A stretch of DNA of 64,000 nt from Rhizobiales bacterium Ga0077545. GTDB taxonomy: Bacteria > Pseudomonadota > Alphaproteobacteria > Rhizobiales > Methylopilaceae. Under the pieces are notes generated by a model, which made no database searches, was not told where the DNA came from, and saw only the letters and a program-made list of their open reading frames with translations. Shown one piece after another: positions 54,316-64,000 of the stretch. The stretch spans positions 62,001 to 126,000 of the forward strand of contig LNEV01000014.1 in the NCBI GenBank assembly GCA_001464335.1. Direction: 5' to 3'. The number at the start of each line of letters is the position of its first letter. Positions within the stretch are counted from its first letter, which is position 1. The translations under genes were made by a program, and so were the position numbers.

Positions 54316-54925
54316 TTTGGCCGCCCGCGCGCCTTTCTGGGCAGGGCCTTTCGTCCTGCCCGTTCTGGCGATGGCAGCCGTCGTCGCGCTGTCGAATTTT
54401 GCCGTCCAGTATCCGATCCAGGCGTTCGGCCTTGCCGATTACCTGACCTGGGGCGCGCTGACCTATCCGGTCGCCTTCCTCGTCAACGACCTCACAAACC
54501 GCCGCTTCGGCCCCGCGACGACCCGCAAGGTCGTCTATGTCGGCTTCGCCATCGCCGTCGTCCTGTCGATTGCGTTGGCGAGCCCACGCATCGCGCTCGC
54601 CTCCGGCACGGCCTTCGTCGTCGGCCAGCTTCTCGACATCAGCGTCTTCAACTGGCTGCGCCGCAAGACCTGGTGGCGCGCCCCGCTCGCGGGCAGCCTG
54701 CTCGGCTCGGCGTTCGACACGATCATCTTCTTCAGCCTGGCCTTTGCGGGCGATGTCGCAATGTCCGGCCCCGTCGCCTTCGGCGCCTTCAGCGTGCCGC
54801 TGTGGACCAGCCTCGCCTTCTTCGATTTCTGGGTGAAGGTCGCAATGGCGCTCGTTCTGCTGCTGCCCTATGGCGCGCTGATGAACTGGGTGCGCCCGTT
54901 CGAGACCGCGCACACCACGCGCTGA
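54296..54925 (+). CDS. Queuosine-precursor/VUT-family transporter (YhhQ-like)
   Basis: A 209-residue membrane protein with about six helices and family segments [41 protein letters not shown] and [43 protein letters not shown]/YhhQ proteins import queuosine precursors such as preQ0 for tRNA modification. The ATG at 54296 lies inside the last 20 bases of rpmB; a TTG at 54317 is an alternative. It converges on the phytase-like gene with no gap. Confidence 0.92.
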   Translation: MKPRRPDLAARAPFWAGPFVLPVLAMAAVVALSNFAVQYPIQAFGLADYLTWGALTYPVAFLVNDLTNRRFGPATTRKVVYVGFAIAVVLSIALASPRIALASGTAFVVGQLLDISVFNWLRRKTWWRAPLAGSLLGSAFDTIIFFSLAFAGDVAMSGPVAFGAFSVPLWTSLAFFDFWVKVAMALVLLLPYGALMNWVRPFETAHTTR

Positions 54926-55912
54926 TCATTCCACGAGCGCGAACTGCAGCAGGATCGTTTTCTGCGCGCGGTTGAAATTGTCGTCCGACATCAAGGTCAG
55001 CACGGTCCGCCCGTCCGCCGCGCGGTGCACGGACAAAGCCTCCATATTGTCGATGTCGTGACCGCCGAGGCTTGCCTCCAGCAGCACCTCGCCGTCGAGC
55101 ACCGCCCCTTCGGCAATCGAGGCAAGGGGGACGCGGCGCAACCGCATGTTCAAGGAAAACAGCGGCCGGTAGCGCCGCTCCAGAACGAGAAGATCGCCGC
55201 CCGGCAGGAACGCCATGTCGGTCACCGCATAGCCATCGCGATTTTTGAAGCCCAGCGCCCGCACGGGTTTTGTCGTCAGCCCCGACACAAGCCACGCCGG
55301 ATGATCGGCGCCCGCCTCGGGCGGCTCCTCGGCGATGACAACCAGCGTGCCCTTCTCCGGCCCGTCCGGCACCAGCGCAATCGCCTCGATCCCGGCGTTG
55401 CGCCGCAGATCGGCCATGGCCTGCGCGCCGGGCAGCTTGGCGCCGCGGGCCTTCGCGGCCCCGCGGCCGAGCGCGAAGCGCAGCACCTGATGGCGGCCTT
55501 CGGTCGAGATGAAGGCAATCGAATCGGAGATTTCGAGCGCTTCGGTGTCGCCGCCCCGCGTGCCGGCAATTGGCTGTCCGTCCGGCCCGCGGATCGGAAA
55601 AAGCTCGGCCGCCTCGATGCCGGAAGGCCGGTCTCCCTCATAGGCAATCCGGCCCGTCAGCCAGTGCGCCCGGTCGCTGACCGCGTGAAAGCTCGCCCCG
55701 TCCGCGCCCATGCGCAGCCCTGAAAACCCGCCAAACTGCGCGTTGTCGGATGTCAGGACGAGACCGCCGAGGAAACGCAGCGGGCCGAAATGGGTCTCGG
55801 CGGGAGAAGTGCGCGAAAAGGACAGGATGCGCTGCGCGTTCACGCCGATCGGTTCGGCACAGGCAGCCGATGTCGAAACAAGAGCCGCGAGAAGAACAGC
55901 AAGGCGGCTCAT
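54926..55912 (-). CDS. Esterase/phytase-like exported protein
   Basis: A 328-residue protein with a signal peptide ([17 protein letters not shown]) and a beta-propeller-like mature part ([84 protein letters not shown]). These match the esterase-like activity of phytase family. The substrate is not known. Its start overlaps the cobT stop by 4 bases. Confidence 0.85.
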   Translation of the reverse strand: MSRLAVLLAALVSTSAACAEPIGVNAQRILSFSRTSPAETHFGPLRFLGGLVLTSDNAQFGGFSGLRMGADGASFHAVSDRAHWLTGRIAYEGDRPSGIEAAELFPIRGPDGQPIAGTRGGDTEALEISDSIAFISTEGRHQVLRFALGRGAAKARGAKLPGAQAMADLRRNAGIEAIALVPDGPEKGTLVVIAEEPPEAGADHPAWLVSGLTTKPVRALGFKNRDGYAVTDMAFLPGGDLLVLERRYRPLFSLNMRLRRVPLASIAEGAVLDGEVLLEASLGGHDIDNMEALSVHRAADGRTVLTLMSDDNFNRAQKTILLQFALVE

Positions 55913-57801
55913 GCGCGGCGGCGACCGCCTCCGGCTCCGCGCGATGCCACTTTGTCTTCCTCGAACAGCTCGGCCAGCTTGTCGGTCATCGCGCCGCCAA
56001 GCTCCTCGGCATCGACGATGGTCACGGCACGACGGTAATAACGCGTCACATCGTGGCCGATGCCGATGGCGATCAGTTCAACCGGCGAGCGCGTCTCGAT
56101 CCGTTCGATGACGGCCCTGAGATGGCGCTCGAGATAATTGCCCGCATTGACGGAGAGCGTCGAGTCGTCGACCGGTGCGCCGTCCGAAATCATCATCAGA
56201 ATGCGCCGGTTTTCCGGCCGCGCAAGCAGGCGCTCATGCGCCCAGTCCAGCGCCTCGCCGTCGATGTTTTCCTTCAGCAGGCCTTCGCGCATCATCAGGC
56301 CGAGATTGCGCTTGGCGCGGCGCCACGGCGCGTCGGCGGATTTGTAGATGATGTGCCGCAGATCGTTCAGGCGGCCGGGATTTGGCGGCTTTCCGGCCTG
56401 CAACCACGCCTCGCGCGAGGCCCCGCCCTTCCATGCGCGCGTCGTGAAGCCAAGAATTTCGACCTTGACGCCGCACCGCTCCAGCGTGCGCGCAAGAATG
56501 TCCGCACAGGTCGCCGCCACGGTAATGGGGCGTCCGCGCATCGAGCCGGAATTGTCGAGCAGCAGCGTCACCACGGTGTCGCGGAAGTCGGTGTCGCGCT
56601 CGCGCTTGAACGAGAGCGGCTGCATCGGGTCTGTCACAACGCGCGACAGGCGCGCGGGATCGAGCATGCCCTCTTCGAGATCGAATTCCCACGACCGGTT
56701 CTGCTGCGCCAGAAGACGGCGCTGCAGGCGGTTGGCCAGACGACCGACGACGCCCTGCAGATTGACGAGCTGCTTGTCGAGATAGGACCGCAGCCGCGCC
56801 AGTTCTTCCGCGTCGCACAATTCCTCGGCCTGAAGAACCTCGTCGAATTTTTCGGTGTAGGTACGATAATCGACGAAGCGGCTGTCGGCGTTGGAGAGCT
56901 GGCGGATCGGCGGCTCGCTGACATCCTTTGCCTCTTCGGCATCGGCATCGTCCGGCATGTCGGAGGGCGGCGCGTCGGCCTTGTCCATCTCGCCGAATTC
57001 CGGCTCGTCGTCGCTCGCCTCCGCTTCGGAGGACTGCGAGCCCTCCGATTCGTCCTCGCCGCGTTCCCCGCCCTCTTCCTGGCCGGGGTCCTGATCGCTG
57101 TCCGGGTCGCTGTCGTCGGTCAGATCGTCGTCGGCGAACGACATCAAGTCGTCGCCCATGTCGAGCGCCTGAAGCACGTCGCGCACCATCTGCGCGAAAC
57201 CGCGCTGGTCGGTGAGAACCTCGTCCAGATTGTCGAGGCTCGTGCCCGCGCGCTCCTCGATCCAGCCGCGCCACATCTCGACGACCTTCTTGCCGCTCTC
57301 GGGCGGCGGCGCACCCGTCAGCCGCTCGCGGATCAGGAGCGCCAGCGCGTCCTCGATGGGCGCGTCCGCGCGGTCGGAAATGTCGTTGAAGCTCGCTTTG
57401 GTGTAGCGGTCGTCGAGCATGGCGGCGAGGTTGACCTTGACGCCGTCCATACGCCGCGCCCCGATGGCCTCGCAGCGCGCCTGCTCCACCGCCTCGAACA
57501 CGGCACGCGCTTCGGTGCCCTTGGGCAGAAGGCGTGAATGCACTTTCGGATCGTGACAGGCGAGCTTCAGCGCCAGCGCATCGGCCTGGCCGCGCAGGAT
57601 CGCCGCGTCTTTTTTGGACATCCGTCGCGGCGGCTCGGTCAGGCGCACCGCGCCGCCGAGGATCGTCGAACGATCCGCCGCGTACGTGATTTCGAGCTCA
57701 GGCACACCCGCGATGGCACGCAGGGTGCCAGACACCGCCCGCTTCAGCGGTTCGGCCGGCGGTTCCTTCGGCTTGATGGCGGGACCCGAGTTCGATGTCA
57801 T
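55909..57801 (-). CDS. cobT: Cobaltochelatase subunit CobT
   Basis: A 630-residue CobT, the large subunit of the CobN-CobS-CobT cobaltochelatase that puts cobalt into hydrogenobyrinic acid a,c-diamide. It has an N-terminal helical part, a very acidic linker (residues ~215-300) and a C-terminal von Willebrand A domain with [16 protein letters not shown]. CobS is 19 bases upstream; CobN is not in this window. Confidence 0.97.
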   Translation of the reverse strand: MTSNSGPAIKPKEPPAEPLKRAVSGTLRAIAGVPELEITYAADRSTILGGAVRLTEPPRRMSKKDAAILRGQADALALKLACHDPKVHSRLLPKGTEARAVFEAVEQARCEAIGARRMDGVKVNLAAMLDDRYTKASFNDISDRADAPIEDALALLIRERLTGAPPPESGKKVVEMWRGWIEERAGTSLDNLDEVLTDQRGFAQMVRDVLQALDMGDDLMSFADDDLTDDSDPDSDQDPGQEEGGERGEDESEGSQSSEAEASDDEPEFGEMDKADAPPSDMPDDADAEEAKDVSEPPIRQLSNADSRFVDYRTYTEKFDEVLQAEELCDAEELARLRSYLDKQLVNLQGVVGRLANRLQRRLLAQQNRSWEFDLEEGMLDPARLSRVVTDPMQPLSFKRERDTDFRDTVVTLLLDNSGSMRGRPITVAATCADILARTLERCGVKVEILGFTTRAWKGGASREAWLQAGKPPNPGRLNDLRHIIYKSADAPWRRAKRNLGLMMREGLLKENIDGEALDWAHERLLARPENRRILMMISDGAPVDDSTLSVNAGNYLERHLRAVIERIETRSPVELIAIGIGHDVTRYYRRAVTIVDAEELGGAMTDKLAELFEEDKVASRGAGGGRRRA

Positions 57802-57820
57802 CTTATGTGCCGTGAGGCTC

Positions 57821-58810
57821 TCAGCTCATTGCGACGTTGACGGAGCTTTCCGGCAGTTCCTGCCCGAAGCAGCGCTGGTAGAATTCGGCCACCAGAGCGC
57901 GCTCCAGCTCGTCGCATTTGTTGAGGAAGGTCAGGCGGAACGCAAAACCGATATCGCCGAAGATTTCGGCATTTTCCGACCACGTAATGACGGTACGCGG
58001 GCTCATCACGGTCGACAGGTCGCCGTTGATGAAGGCCGAGCGCGTCAGATCCGCGAGGCGCACCATTTTCGAGACGGTCTCGCGGCCACTGGCCTTCGCC
58101 TTCAGATGCGGCGATTTCGCCAGAACGATGTCGACCTCGTTGTCGTGCGGCAGATAGTTCAGCGTGGTGACGATCGACCAGCGGTCCATCTGGCCCTGGT
58201 TGATCTGCTGGGTGCCGTGATAGAGGCCCGACGTGTCGCCGAGGCCGACCGTGTTCGTCGTCGAGAACAGGCGGAACGCGGGATGGGGACGAATGACGCG
58301 GTTCTGGTCGAGCAGCGTCAGGCGGCCCGATTGTTCGAGCACGCGCTGGATGACGAACATCACATCCGGACGGCCGGCGTCATATTCGTCGAACACAAGC
58401 GCGATGTTGTTCTGCAGCGCCCAGGGCAGGATGCCGTCGCGGAACTCGGTCACCTGCGCGCCGTCCTTCAGCACGATCGCGTCCTTGCCGACGAGATCGA
58501 TGCGCGAGACATGGCTGTCGAGGTTGACGCGCACGCACGGCCAGTTGAGGCGGGCGGCGACCTGCTCGATATGGGTGGATTTGCCGGTGCCGTGATAGCC
58601 GGTCACCATCACGCGGCGGTTCTTGGAGAACCCGGCGAGAATGGCCAAGGTCGTGTTGCGGTCGAACAAATAATCCGGATCGAGGTCCGGCACATGATCG
58701 GCGCTTTCCGAATAGGCCGGAACCTCGAGATCGCTGTCGATCCCGAACACCTGACGCACGGACACCTTCATATCCGGGAGCCCCGGAATCTTCTCAGCTG
58801 CAATTGCCAT
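57821..58810 (-). CDS. cobS: Cobaltochelatase AAA+ subunit CobS
   Basis: A 329-residue AAA+ ATPase: Walker [11 protein letters not shown], Walker [11 protein letters not shown] and FSTTNTVG sensor. With CobT it forms the chaperone part of the aerobic cobaltochelatase. The ATG at 58810 is chosen because it begins the conserved N-terminus and has GAGCAGA upstream. Confidence 0.97.
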   Translation of the reverse strand: MAIAAEKIPGLPDMKVSVRQVFGIDSDLEVPAYSESADHVPDLDPDYLFDRNTTLAILAGFSKNRRVMVTGYHGTGKSTHIEQVAARLNWPCVRVNLDSHVSRIDLVGKDAIVLKDGAQVTEFRDGILPWALQNNIALVFDEYDAGRPDVMFVIQRVLEQSGRLTLLDQNRVIRPHPAFRLFSTTNTVGLGDTSGLYHGTQQINQGQMDRWSIVTTLNYLPHDNEVDIVLAKSPHLKAKASGRETVSKMVRLADLTRSAFINGDLSTVMSPRTVITWSENAEIFGDIGFAFRLTFLNKCDELERALVAEFYQRCFGQELPESSVNVAMS

Positions 58811-58867
58811 TATCTGCTCCTCGCATGGGACCGCACGTCCCATGTCGCCTCCGGCGGGCGAATGGCC

Positions 58868-59500
58868 TCAGGCGAGGCCGACTTGCTTCAGGTAATTATA
58901 CGCCTGGATCACGGCGCGCAATTTATCCTCGGTTCCGCGGTCGCCCCCATTTGCATCGGGATGCAACCGTTTGACCAGAATTTTGAACCGCGTCTTGATC
59001 TCTTCGGCGGTCGCGGTTTCCTCGACGCCCAGTTCCATGAAGGCGCTTTGCTCGACCTTTTTGAGCGTCCGGCGCGGCCGGGCCGCCTCGGGCTTGGGCG
59101 CCGCATCGCCTTCGAACAAGCTGTAGGGGTCGGCAAAGTTCCAGTTCGCATAGCGCGGATGGTTTGAATTCGGGCGCGGACTGCCCGTGCCGTCCTTGTT
59201 GTTCACGCCCATCGTCCAGGTCGGACGGTGCCCGGTCAGGCTGTCCTTCTGCCAGGCGAGCACGTCCTCTTCCGGCATGTCGCGGAAATAATTGTAGGAC
59301 TGGTTGTATTCGCGGGCGTGCGCCGTGCAGAAATTGAAATACTGCCCTTCGCGGCCGCGCCCCTTCGGCGCCCGATGCTCGGCCTTCACCGCACAGCCGG
59401 GATGTTCGCACAGGCCGGCCTTGACCTGCTGCTTCTCGCCGGGCTTCGGCTTCTTGGCGGCGCGGATCTTGTCGAACCAGGGGGACTCAAGTTTCATCAT
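58868..59500 (-). CDS. J-domain (DnaJ-like) protein
   Basis: A 210-residue protein with a C-terminal J domain (AFMELGVEETATAEEIKTRFKILVKRLHPDANGGDRGTEDKLRAVIQAYNYL) including the HPD motif. The N-terminal part contains Cys pairs (LCEHPGCAVKA and FNFCTAH) and may bind metal. It would stimulate a DnaK-type chaperone. It precedes cobS by 57 bases in the same direction. Two Met codons at the start make 59500 or 59497 possible. Confidence 0.92.
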   Translation of the reverse strand: MMKLESPWFDKIRAAKKPKPGEKQQVKAGLCEHPGCAVKAEHRAPKGRGREGQYFNFCTAHAREYNQSYNYFRDMPEEDVLAWQKDSLTGHRPTWTMGVNNKDGTGSPRPNSNHPRYANWNFADPYSLFEGDAAPKPEAARPRRTLKKVEQSAFMELGVEETATAEEIKTRFKILVKRLHPDANGGDRGTEDKLRAVIQAYNYLKQVGLA

Positions 59501-59633
59501 GCGATTATGAGGGCCGCGCGGCTTCGCGACAAGCGAACGCGGCTTCAGGTCTCACTGCGGATTGAAGGGGTTGACGAGTGGCACCTATATGGGTCGTCGT
59601 CGCCGGTTTGGCGAGTGGCCGAGAGGAATCCAG

Positions 59634-59894
59634 ATGAGTTTCAAGACGCGTATCGAGGAAAAGCTCACCGCCGCCTTCCAGCCGGCCAGCCTTGAAGTGA
59701 TCGACGAAAGCGCCGATCACGCGGGCCACGGCGGCTGGCGGGAAGGCGGCGAAACCCATTTCCGGGTGCGCATCGCCGCGTCCGCCTTCACCGGCAAAAG
59801 CCGGGTCGACACCCACCGCGCGATCAACGAAACCCTCAGTGCCGAGCTTGGCGAGCGTGTCCATGCTCTTGCGATCGAGGCGAAGGGGCTGTGA
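59634..59894 (+). CDS. bolA: BolA family protein
   Basis: An 86-residue BolA: SFKTRIEEKLTAAFQPASLEVIDES, the HFRVRI segment and RVDTHRAINETLSAEL. BolA proteins partner with monothiol glutaredoxins in iron-sulfur or stress regulation. GAGAGGAA lies upstream of the ATG. Its 3' end overlaps that of a convergent gene by about 59 bases. Confidence 0.95.
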   Translation: MSFKTRIEEKLTAAFQPASLEVIDESADHAGHGGWREGGETHFRVRIAASAFTGKSRVDTHRAINETLSAELGERVHALAIEAKGL

Positions 59895-60093
59895 CGGCCC
59901 AGCGCCGGTAAGGATAACGGTCGCGGATGCGGGCGTTGAAAAACCCGCCCTTGGAAAGCGACCGCGCGAACTCTTCGTGCACATGGGGCTCGACACCGAT
60001 ATATGTGTAGGTCCGGGCCGAGCCGGCGAAGGTCACATCCATCTCGCAGTCCGCGGGATGGTAGACGATACGCCCGATGGCGGTGGATGGCAT
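59836..60093 (-). CDS. KTSC-domain protein
   Basis: An 85-residue protein with the KTSC pattern: TAIGRIVYHPADCEMDVTFAGSARTYTYIGVEPHVHEEFARSLSKGGFFNARIRDRYPYRR. KTSC domains are found in phage and bacterial proteins and have no firm assigned activity. The frame overlaps the 3' end of bolA by about 59 bases on the opposite strand; the extra C-terminal tail is encoded within this overlap. Confidence 0.8.
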   Translation of the reverse strand: MPSTAIGRIVYHPADCEMDVTFAGSARTYTYIGVEPHVHEEFARSLSKGGFFNARIRDRYPYRRWAVTAPSPRSQEHGHARQARH

Positions 60094-60187
60094 AGTGGCC
60101 TCCGCGTTCGCCCCCGTGGCATTAACTCTCAGAGGACTCCAAGGTTTCCGTCTTGGATCGGCCTTGATCGCAGCGGATACTGAACCA

Positions 60188-60484
60188 ATGAACGAACGCT
60201 CTTACGGCACTTTCCGGGCCCGCGTCATAAAGCTCCCGGCGTGGCAGATCGCGATCATCGGCGCGGGGGCGGCCGCCCTCGTGCTCACGCTTGCGGTCGT
60301 TGCGACCGGCATTTTCCTTCTGGTGTTTCCGGTCATGATCGCGCTCGACTGGTTCTATCGCTGGCGCCACGGCAAGCCGCGCGGCCGCACGGAAACTTCC
60401 GCCCGCGCGCCGGACGCCACGATCATCACCACCGATTACGAAGTCCTGCCGCCGGAGCGCTCGTCCGCGGACGAGCGCCGCTGA
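60188..60484 (+). CDS. Small uncharacterised membrane protein
   Basis: A 98-residue protein with one or two membrane helices (IAIIGAGAAALVLTLAVVATGIFLLVFPVMIALDWFYRW) and a charged Arg/Glu C-terminal tail. The ATG at 60188 gives a natural short N-terminus. No family was recognised. It converges on another small membrane protein gene, 9 bases apart. Confidence 0.7.
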   Translation: MNERSYGTFRARVIKLPAWQIAIIGAGAAALVLTLAVVATGIFLLVFPVMIALDWFYRWRHGKPRGRTETSARAPDATIITTDYEVLPPERSSADERR

Positions 60485-60493
60485 TCCAGCCGA

Positions 60494-60763
60494 TTATTGC
60501 TGCGGGTTCGAGGGCGACGGCGCATCGAGGCGCTGCGGCTCGGTGTTGTTGGGCACCGCATCCGTCGACGGGGTCTGCCCGTTGGTCACGCCGAGCGAGG
60601 GCGGCGGGTTCTCGATGTCGGTCGACATGAAATACATGAATGCGAGCGCGGCGAGCACAAGGCTTGCGCCTAGAACCCACGCGACGGGGCGTCCCATCGG
60701 GCCCTGGCGCACCTCCGCGGCAGTCTCTTTCAGGGGGCCGTCGGTGTCGTGTTGATGGGTCAC
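60494..60763 (-). CDS. Small uncharacterised single-span membrane protein
   Basis: An 89-residue protein with one membrane helix (PVAWVLGASLVLAALAFMYFM) and a Pro/Asn/Gln-rich tail. The start is GTG 60763, supported by a GAGGAG Shine-Dalgarno 8 bases upstream. No family was recognised. It follows the YihY gene in the same direction, 37 bases away. Confidence 0.7.
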   Translation of the reverse strand: MTHQHDTDGPLKETAAEVRQGPMGRPVAWVLGASLVLAALAFMYFMSTDIENPPPSLGVTNGQTPSTDAVPNNTEPQRLDAPSPSNPQQ

Positions 60764-60800
60764 TGTATGTCTCCTCTTGCAAGGGACAACGCGAACCGCT

Positions 60801-61718
60801 TCAGGCCGTTCCGGCTTTGGCGCCTTCGGCGCTTTCGGCCTCCTGCTGCGCCTCCTTCTTCTTGCGGCGGCGGATGGCGAGCCCCGCATTCAATTCGCCG
60901 CCGAAGATGAAGGCGAGCGAGTTCATGTAGAGGAAGAAGATCACCGCCATGATGCCGCCGAGCCCGGCATAGGTGGACGCGTAATTGGCAAAGTGCGACA
61001 GCCACCAGCCGAAACCGGCCGCGGTCGCCAGCCACAGCATGAGCGTCAGAACCGTGCCCGGCAGGGTCGAGCCGACGTCGAGGCGCTGCGGCGGCAGCCA
61101 GATATGGGCGAGGATGAGCCCGCCCGCCAGAAAAACGCCTGTGGCCGTGTAGCGGAACGCCACCGCGCTCCAGGTCGCGGCTTTCAGTTCCGGCAGATAC
61201 CCCGTCACCGAATCCCAGATCGGCGTCCACAGGACGATGGAGACCGACAGAAGCAGCATCCCGGCCGCGCCGAGCAGCATGAAGGCGAGGCTTTGCAGGC
61301 GGTTCCAGTACCACCAGCGCATGTCGGGCACGCCATAGGCACGCACCAGCGCGACCCGCATGGCCTCCACCGCCGAGGACGAGGTCCACAGCAGAAGCAC
61401 GACACCGATGGTCAAAAGATCGAGGCGCCGCCCGGTCAGGACGCGGGTGATCTCGCTGGCGAGCGGCGCCGACAATTGCGGCGGCCAGCCCTCGAAGGCG
61501 AGCCCGACAATGCCGTTGGCCAGTTCCGGCGTGCCCACCAGCGAGGCAATGGAGGCGACGACGATGAGGAAGGGAAAAAGGGCCAGAAGCACGGCAAGCG
61601 TGACATGGCTCGCCATCGCCCATGCGTCATGGGCGGCAAGCCGATTGTTCAGATCATAGACGAACGCCCAGAGCGTTTTGAGACGGCTGAGAGCCAAAAT
61701 CCATCTCCGCACACACAC
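60801..61718 (-). CDS. YihY/BrkB-family membrane protein
   Basis: A 305-residue protein with about six membrane helices and the family motif AWAMASHVTLAVLLALFPFLIVVASIASLVG plus LGGIMAVIFFLYMNSLAFIFGGELNA near the end. YihY/BrkB proteins were once linked to serum resistance or RNase activity but their function is unsettled. The start is a GTG at 61718, perhaps 61712. The basic/acidic tail (RRRKKKEAQQEAESAEG) is cytoplasmic. Confidence 0.92.
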   Translation of the reverse strand: MCVRRWILALSRLKTLWAFVYDLNNRLAAHDAWAMASHVTLAVLLALFPFLIVVASIASLVGTPELANGIVGLAFEGWPPQLSAPLASEITRVLTGRRLDLLTIGVVLLLWTSSSAVEAMRVALVRAYGVPDMRWWYWNRLQSLAFMLLGAAGMLLLSVSIVLWTPIWDSVTGYLPELKAATWSAVAFRYTATGVFLAGGLILAHIWLPPQRLDVGSTLPGTVLTLMLWLATAAGFGWWLSHFANYASTYAGLGGIMAVIFFLYMNSLAFIFGGELNAGLAIRRRKKKEAQQEAESAEGAKAGTA

Positions 61719-61862
61719 AAACAGCGGAACGGGCGCTCCGCGCGCCCGCCCGTCTGGTGCTCAGATAGACTCTCGCACGCCGTGGCGCGAGACCCTCTGT
61801 GGAAAGTCCCCCGGCAACCCCCGGGAAGGGAGTTGAAATGCCGGGATGGGTAAGATCCGCCG

Positions 61863-63875
61863 TCAGGCCGCCTGAACCCCGTCGAGGAAGCTGCGCACGG
61901 CGCCTTCCATCTGTTCGGCTTCCTGGGACAGGCCGGTCGCAAGCTGCGCCACATTGTCCGCAACGCCGCGCGCGGTTTCCGCCGCGCCTTCGACGGTGCG
62001 CATGGCATCGGCCCCCGATTGGGCCTCGCCGGAGGCGCGCGCCACATTGTCCGCAATCGAGCGGACCGCTGCGTTCTGTTCCTCCACGGCGCCCGCCACG
62101 GCCGCCGCGATCTGCGACATGTCCTGGATGATGGTCGAGACACGCTCCATCGCGAGGCCCGCCTCGCCCGAGGCTTCCTGGATCGAGCCGATCTGGCGGG
62201 CGATTTCCTCGGTCGCGTTGGCGGTCTGCTGGGCGAGGCTTTTCACTTCCTGCGCCACGACGGCAAATCCGCGTCCGGCATCCCCCGCCCGCGCCGCCTC
62301 GATGGTGGCGTTGAGCGCGAGAAGATTTGTCTGTCCGGCGATCGCCTGGATGAGATTGACGACCTCTCCGATGCGCGTCGCAGCGCCCGCAAGGCTCGAC
62401 ATCGTCTGGACGGTGCGGTTGGCTTCCTCGACGGCGCGGGTCGACACCTCGGTCGATTTGACGGCCTGCTGGTCGATCTCCTGGATCGACAGCGCGAGCT
62501 GCTCGGCGCCGCCGGCTGCCGCCGTGACGTTTTCGGAGGCAGATCCCGCGGCCGTTCCGGCCGTACGCGCATCTTCGGCGACCCGGCTCGACGCATCGAC
62601 GAGGCTCGCCGCCGTGCCCTCGAGCTGGCTCGCGGCAGAGCGCACGCCCGCAATCGCCGCATCGGCGCGCTCCTCGAAGCCGCGCACCAATTCTTCCACG
62701 GCCCGCGCACGATCCTCGCGCTGCTGGCGCTGGAGTTCCTGGTCCTTCGACAGGCGCTCGCGCTCGAGCGCGTTGTCGCGGAACACGAGAACGGCACGCG
62801 CCATTTCACCGAGTTCGTCCGTTCCATTGGCATTGACGGCAATGTCCGTATCGCCATCGGCAAGGCGGCGCATCGCGTCGGTGAGCTGACCGATCGGCCG
62901 CGTCACGGCCCGCCCGATCAGGAAGCCGAGCGTCGAGCAGATAAGAACGGCCGCGACGATGATCGCGAGCGCGATCTGGTTGGTGCGGTTTTCCGCCTCG
63001 GTGCGCTCGGCGACCGCAAGATTCTTGCCGTCCTGCCCGAAGGCGAGCAGTGAACTCGTGTTCATCGACACCTGTTCGATGGCATCGGCCGCGACGAGGC
63101 CCGAGGAAGCCTGTTCACGCTTGGCCTTGCGCCATTCGTCGAACAGCAATTTGTAGGATTCGATGCTGGTGACCAGCGTGTCCTTCAGGACGTCGTCGAG
63201 CGTCGACTGCCGGAGCTGCTCGATCAGAAGCGCGGTCTTTGCAGCGAAACCGTCCGCGACGGCCGCCGACCCGGTGATGATGAACGTCTTCTCGTCCTTG
63301 CGAACTTCCTGCACCGTCTTGGCGATCGAATAGCTCTCCTCGCCGAGCGCGTTGAGTTCCTGGTCGAGCTTGACCTCAAGCTCGTCGCCCGTGGACTGCA
63401 GACGCGCATCGACGCCGGGCTTGGCGCTCGTGCCGAGCACTTCCTGCGCCTTGACGATGTTGCCGAAGGCATCCGAGGTCTGCTGGAGGCCGTCGGACAG
63501 AACGGAGACGACGCTGAGAAGGTTCTCGTCGTCGGTCTTGCCGCGGATGGCCTCGACTGCCCGTCCGGCCTCGCGGTTTGCCACCGCAAAGCCCGATTTC
63601 ACGGAATCGCTCGGGTTCAGGCGGTAGTTCGCCATGGCGCCGGCCATGGTGGCGAGCTGCCCGCGGAACCTTTCCACCTCGACCGGAATCTCCGCATAGC
63701 GGTCGGCCGTGTGCACCGCCTCGTTCACCCGCTGTTGCCCCAGGAAATAGGTGGCAGCCGTGATGAGCAGCGCGATCAAGGGCGCAATGGAGAGAAGCGA
63801 AATGCGGACGCGGACAGATGTCAGCGCGCGCGGCAACTTTACACGCGGCCGCATGCGACGCAGGCGAGCAAGCAT
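61863..63875 (-). CDS. Methyl-accepting chemotaxis protein
   Basis: A 670-residue chemoreceptor: N-terminal membrane helix ([24 protein letters not shown]), a periplasmic helical domain of about 260 residues, second helix ([21 protein letters not shown]), HAMP domain and a signalling domain with the hairpin tip [46 protein letters not shown] precedes the ATG at 63875; a TTG at 63887 is possible. No other chemotaxis gene is in view. The ligand is unknown. Confidence 0.95.
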   Translation of the reverse strand: MLARLRRMRPRVKLPRALTSVRVRISLLSIAPLIALLITAATYFLGQQRVNEAVHTADRYAEIPVEVERFRGQLATMAGAMANYRLNPSDSVKSGFAVANREAGRAVEAIRGKTDDENLLSVVSVLSDGLQQTSDAFGNIVKAQEVLGTSAKPGVDARLQSTGDELEVKLDQELNALGEESYSIAKTVQEVRKDEKTFIITGSAAVADGFAAKTALLIEQLRQSTLDDVLKDTLVTSIESYKLLFDEWRKAKREQASSGLVAADAIEQVSMNTSSLLAFGQDGKNLAVAERTEAENRTNQIALAIIVAAVLICSTLGFLIGRAVTRPIGQLTDAMRRLADGDTDIAVNANGTDELGEMARAVLVFRDNALERERLSKDQELQRQQREDRARAVEELVRGFEERADAAIAGVRSAASQLEGTAASLVDASSRVAEDARTAGTAAGSASENVTAAAGGAEQLALSIQEIDQQAVKSTEVSTRAVEEANRTVQTMSSLAGAATRIGEVVNLIQAIAGQTNLLALNATIEAARAGDAGRGFAVVAQEVKSLAQQTANATEEIARQIGSIQEASGEAGLAMERVSTIIQDMSQIAAAVAGAVEEQNAAVRSIADNVARASGEAQSGADAMRTVEGAAETARGVADNVAQLATGLSQEAEQMEGAVRSFLDGVQAA

Positions 63876-64000
63876 TGAGTCCCCCAAGACTTGTGGCGGT
63901 TCGGGATTTTCCCGTTATCCAGCCGTGGAAACCTACGCTGTTGCCCTTAACAGAGGGTTTCGCGCAGCAATTCAGTCAAATGCAGGCTAATATTTGCTTG

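Noticed and set aside
55750..57537. Long plus-strand frame opposite cobT
   Set aside because: Antisense shadow of a well-supported gene; composition and lack of motifs argue against coding. The same applies to the frame at 5234-6382 opposite selD.

Overview
The window is high-GC alphaproteobacterial chromosome, most likely from the order Hyphomicrobiales (Rhizobiales). That placement is inferred from the RpoH2-type sigma factor, the CarD regulator, the CobS/CobT pair, a 7Fe ferredoxin, dense ATGA-type gene overlaps and a CTTGAC/CTATA-type promoter before rpmB. It has a conserved chromosomal left part (1-13.7 kb), an integrated metal-resistance island (13,695-41,486) and a conserved right part (41.5-64 kb).

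Left part. A complete selenocysteine module runs selA, a Sel1-repeat gene, selB, selC (tRNA-Sec) and two small uncharacterised genes, with selD convergent to them. The selB reading frame has no stop before or inside the tRNA-Sec gene, so it passes right through it and ends in an ATGA overlap with the next gene. Next are a Tat-exported transglutaminase-like protein and a TlpA-like thioredoxin. Then comes a tightly coupled six-gene operon (8,171-13,439): PqqD-like protein, HPr-kinase-like protein, two GT2 glycosyltransferases, a nucleotidyltransferase-like protein and a GT8 glycosyltransferase. It is the least understood multi-enzyme system here and looks like a peptide- or glycan-modification pathway whose substrate I could not identify.

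Island. A tyrosine recombinase lies directly beside the 3' end of tRNA-Arg(CCT), and 22 bp of the tRNA 3' end is repeated 27.8 kb away at 13,695, which fits integration into the tRNA gene. Cargo in order: chromate resistance (chrB, chrA); a nickel/cobalt block (two NicO exporters, HupE/UreJ-like protein, YqaA-like protein, anchor protein, His-rich exported protein) around a CsoR/RcnR-family sensor and its G-tract operator; a poorly characterised block (HUH-type endonuclease, PD-(D/E)XK nuclease with an XRE regulator, three exported unknowns, a serine resolvase); and a copper block (cytochrome c, DUF305, Csp-like protein, TolC-family protein, multicopper oxidase, cupredoxin, CusF, DUF411, b561-type cytochrome, CueR, CopA, CopZ) with CueR-type promoters. 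Within the island a dmeF-like efflux gene is truncated behind an apparently intact dmeR, and copZ carries two compensating frameshifts.

Right part. Housekeeping and stress genes: SNase-like and M48 proteins, rpoH2, a YciI/ECF-sigma pair whose sigma start codon lies in a perfect 16-bp hairpin, APH(6)-like kinase, carD, fdxA, an S4-domain protein, a large Suv3-like helicase, rpmB, yhhQ-like transporter, phytase-like protein, cobT and cobS, a J-domain protein, bolA, KTSC, small membrane proteins, YihY/BrkB and a chemoreceptor. All functions are read from motifs and context; no database search was possible.
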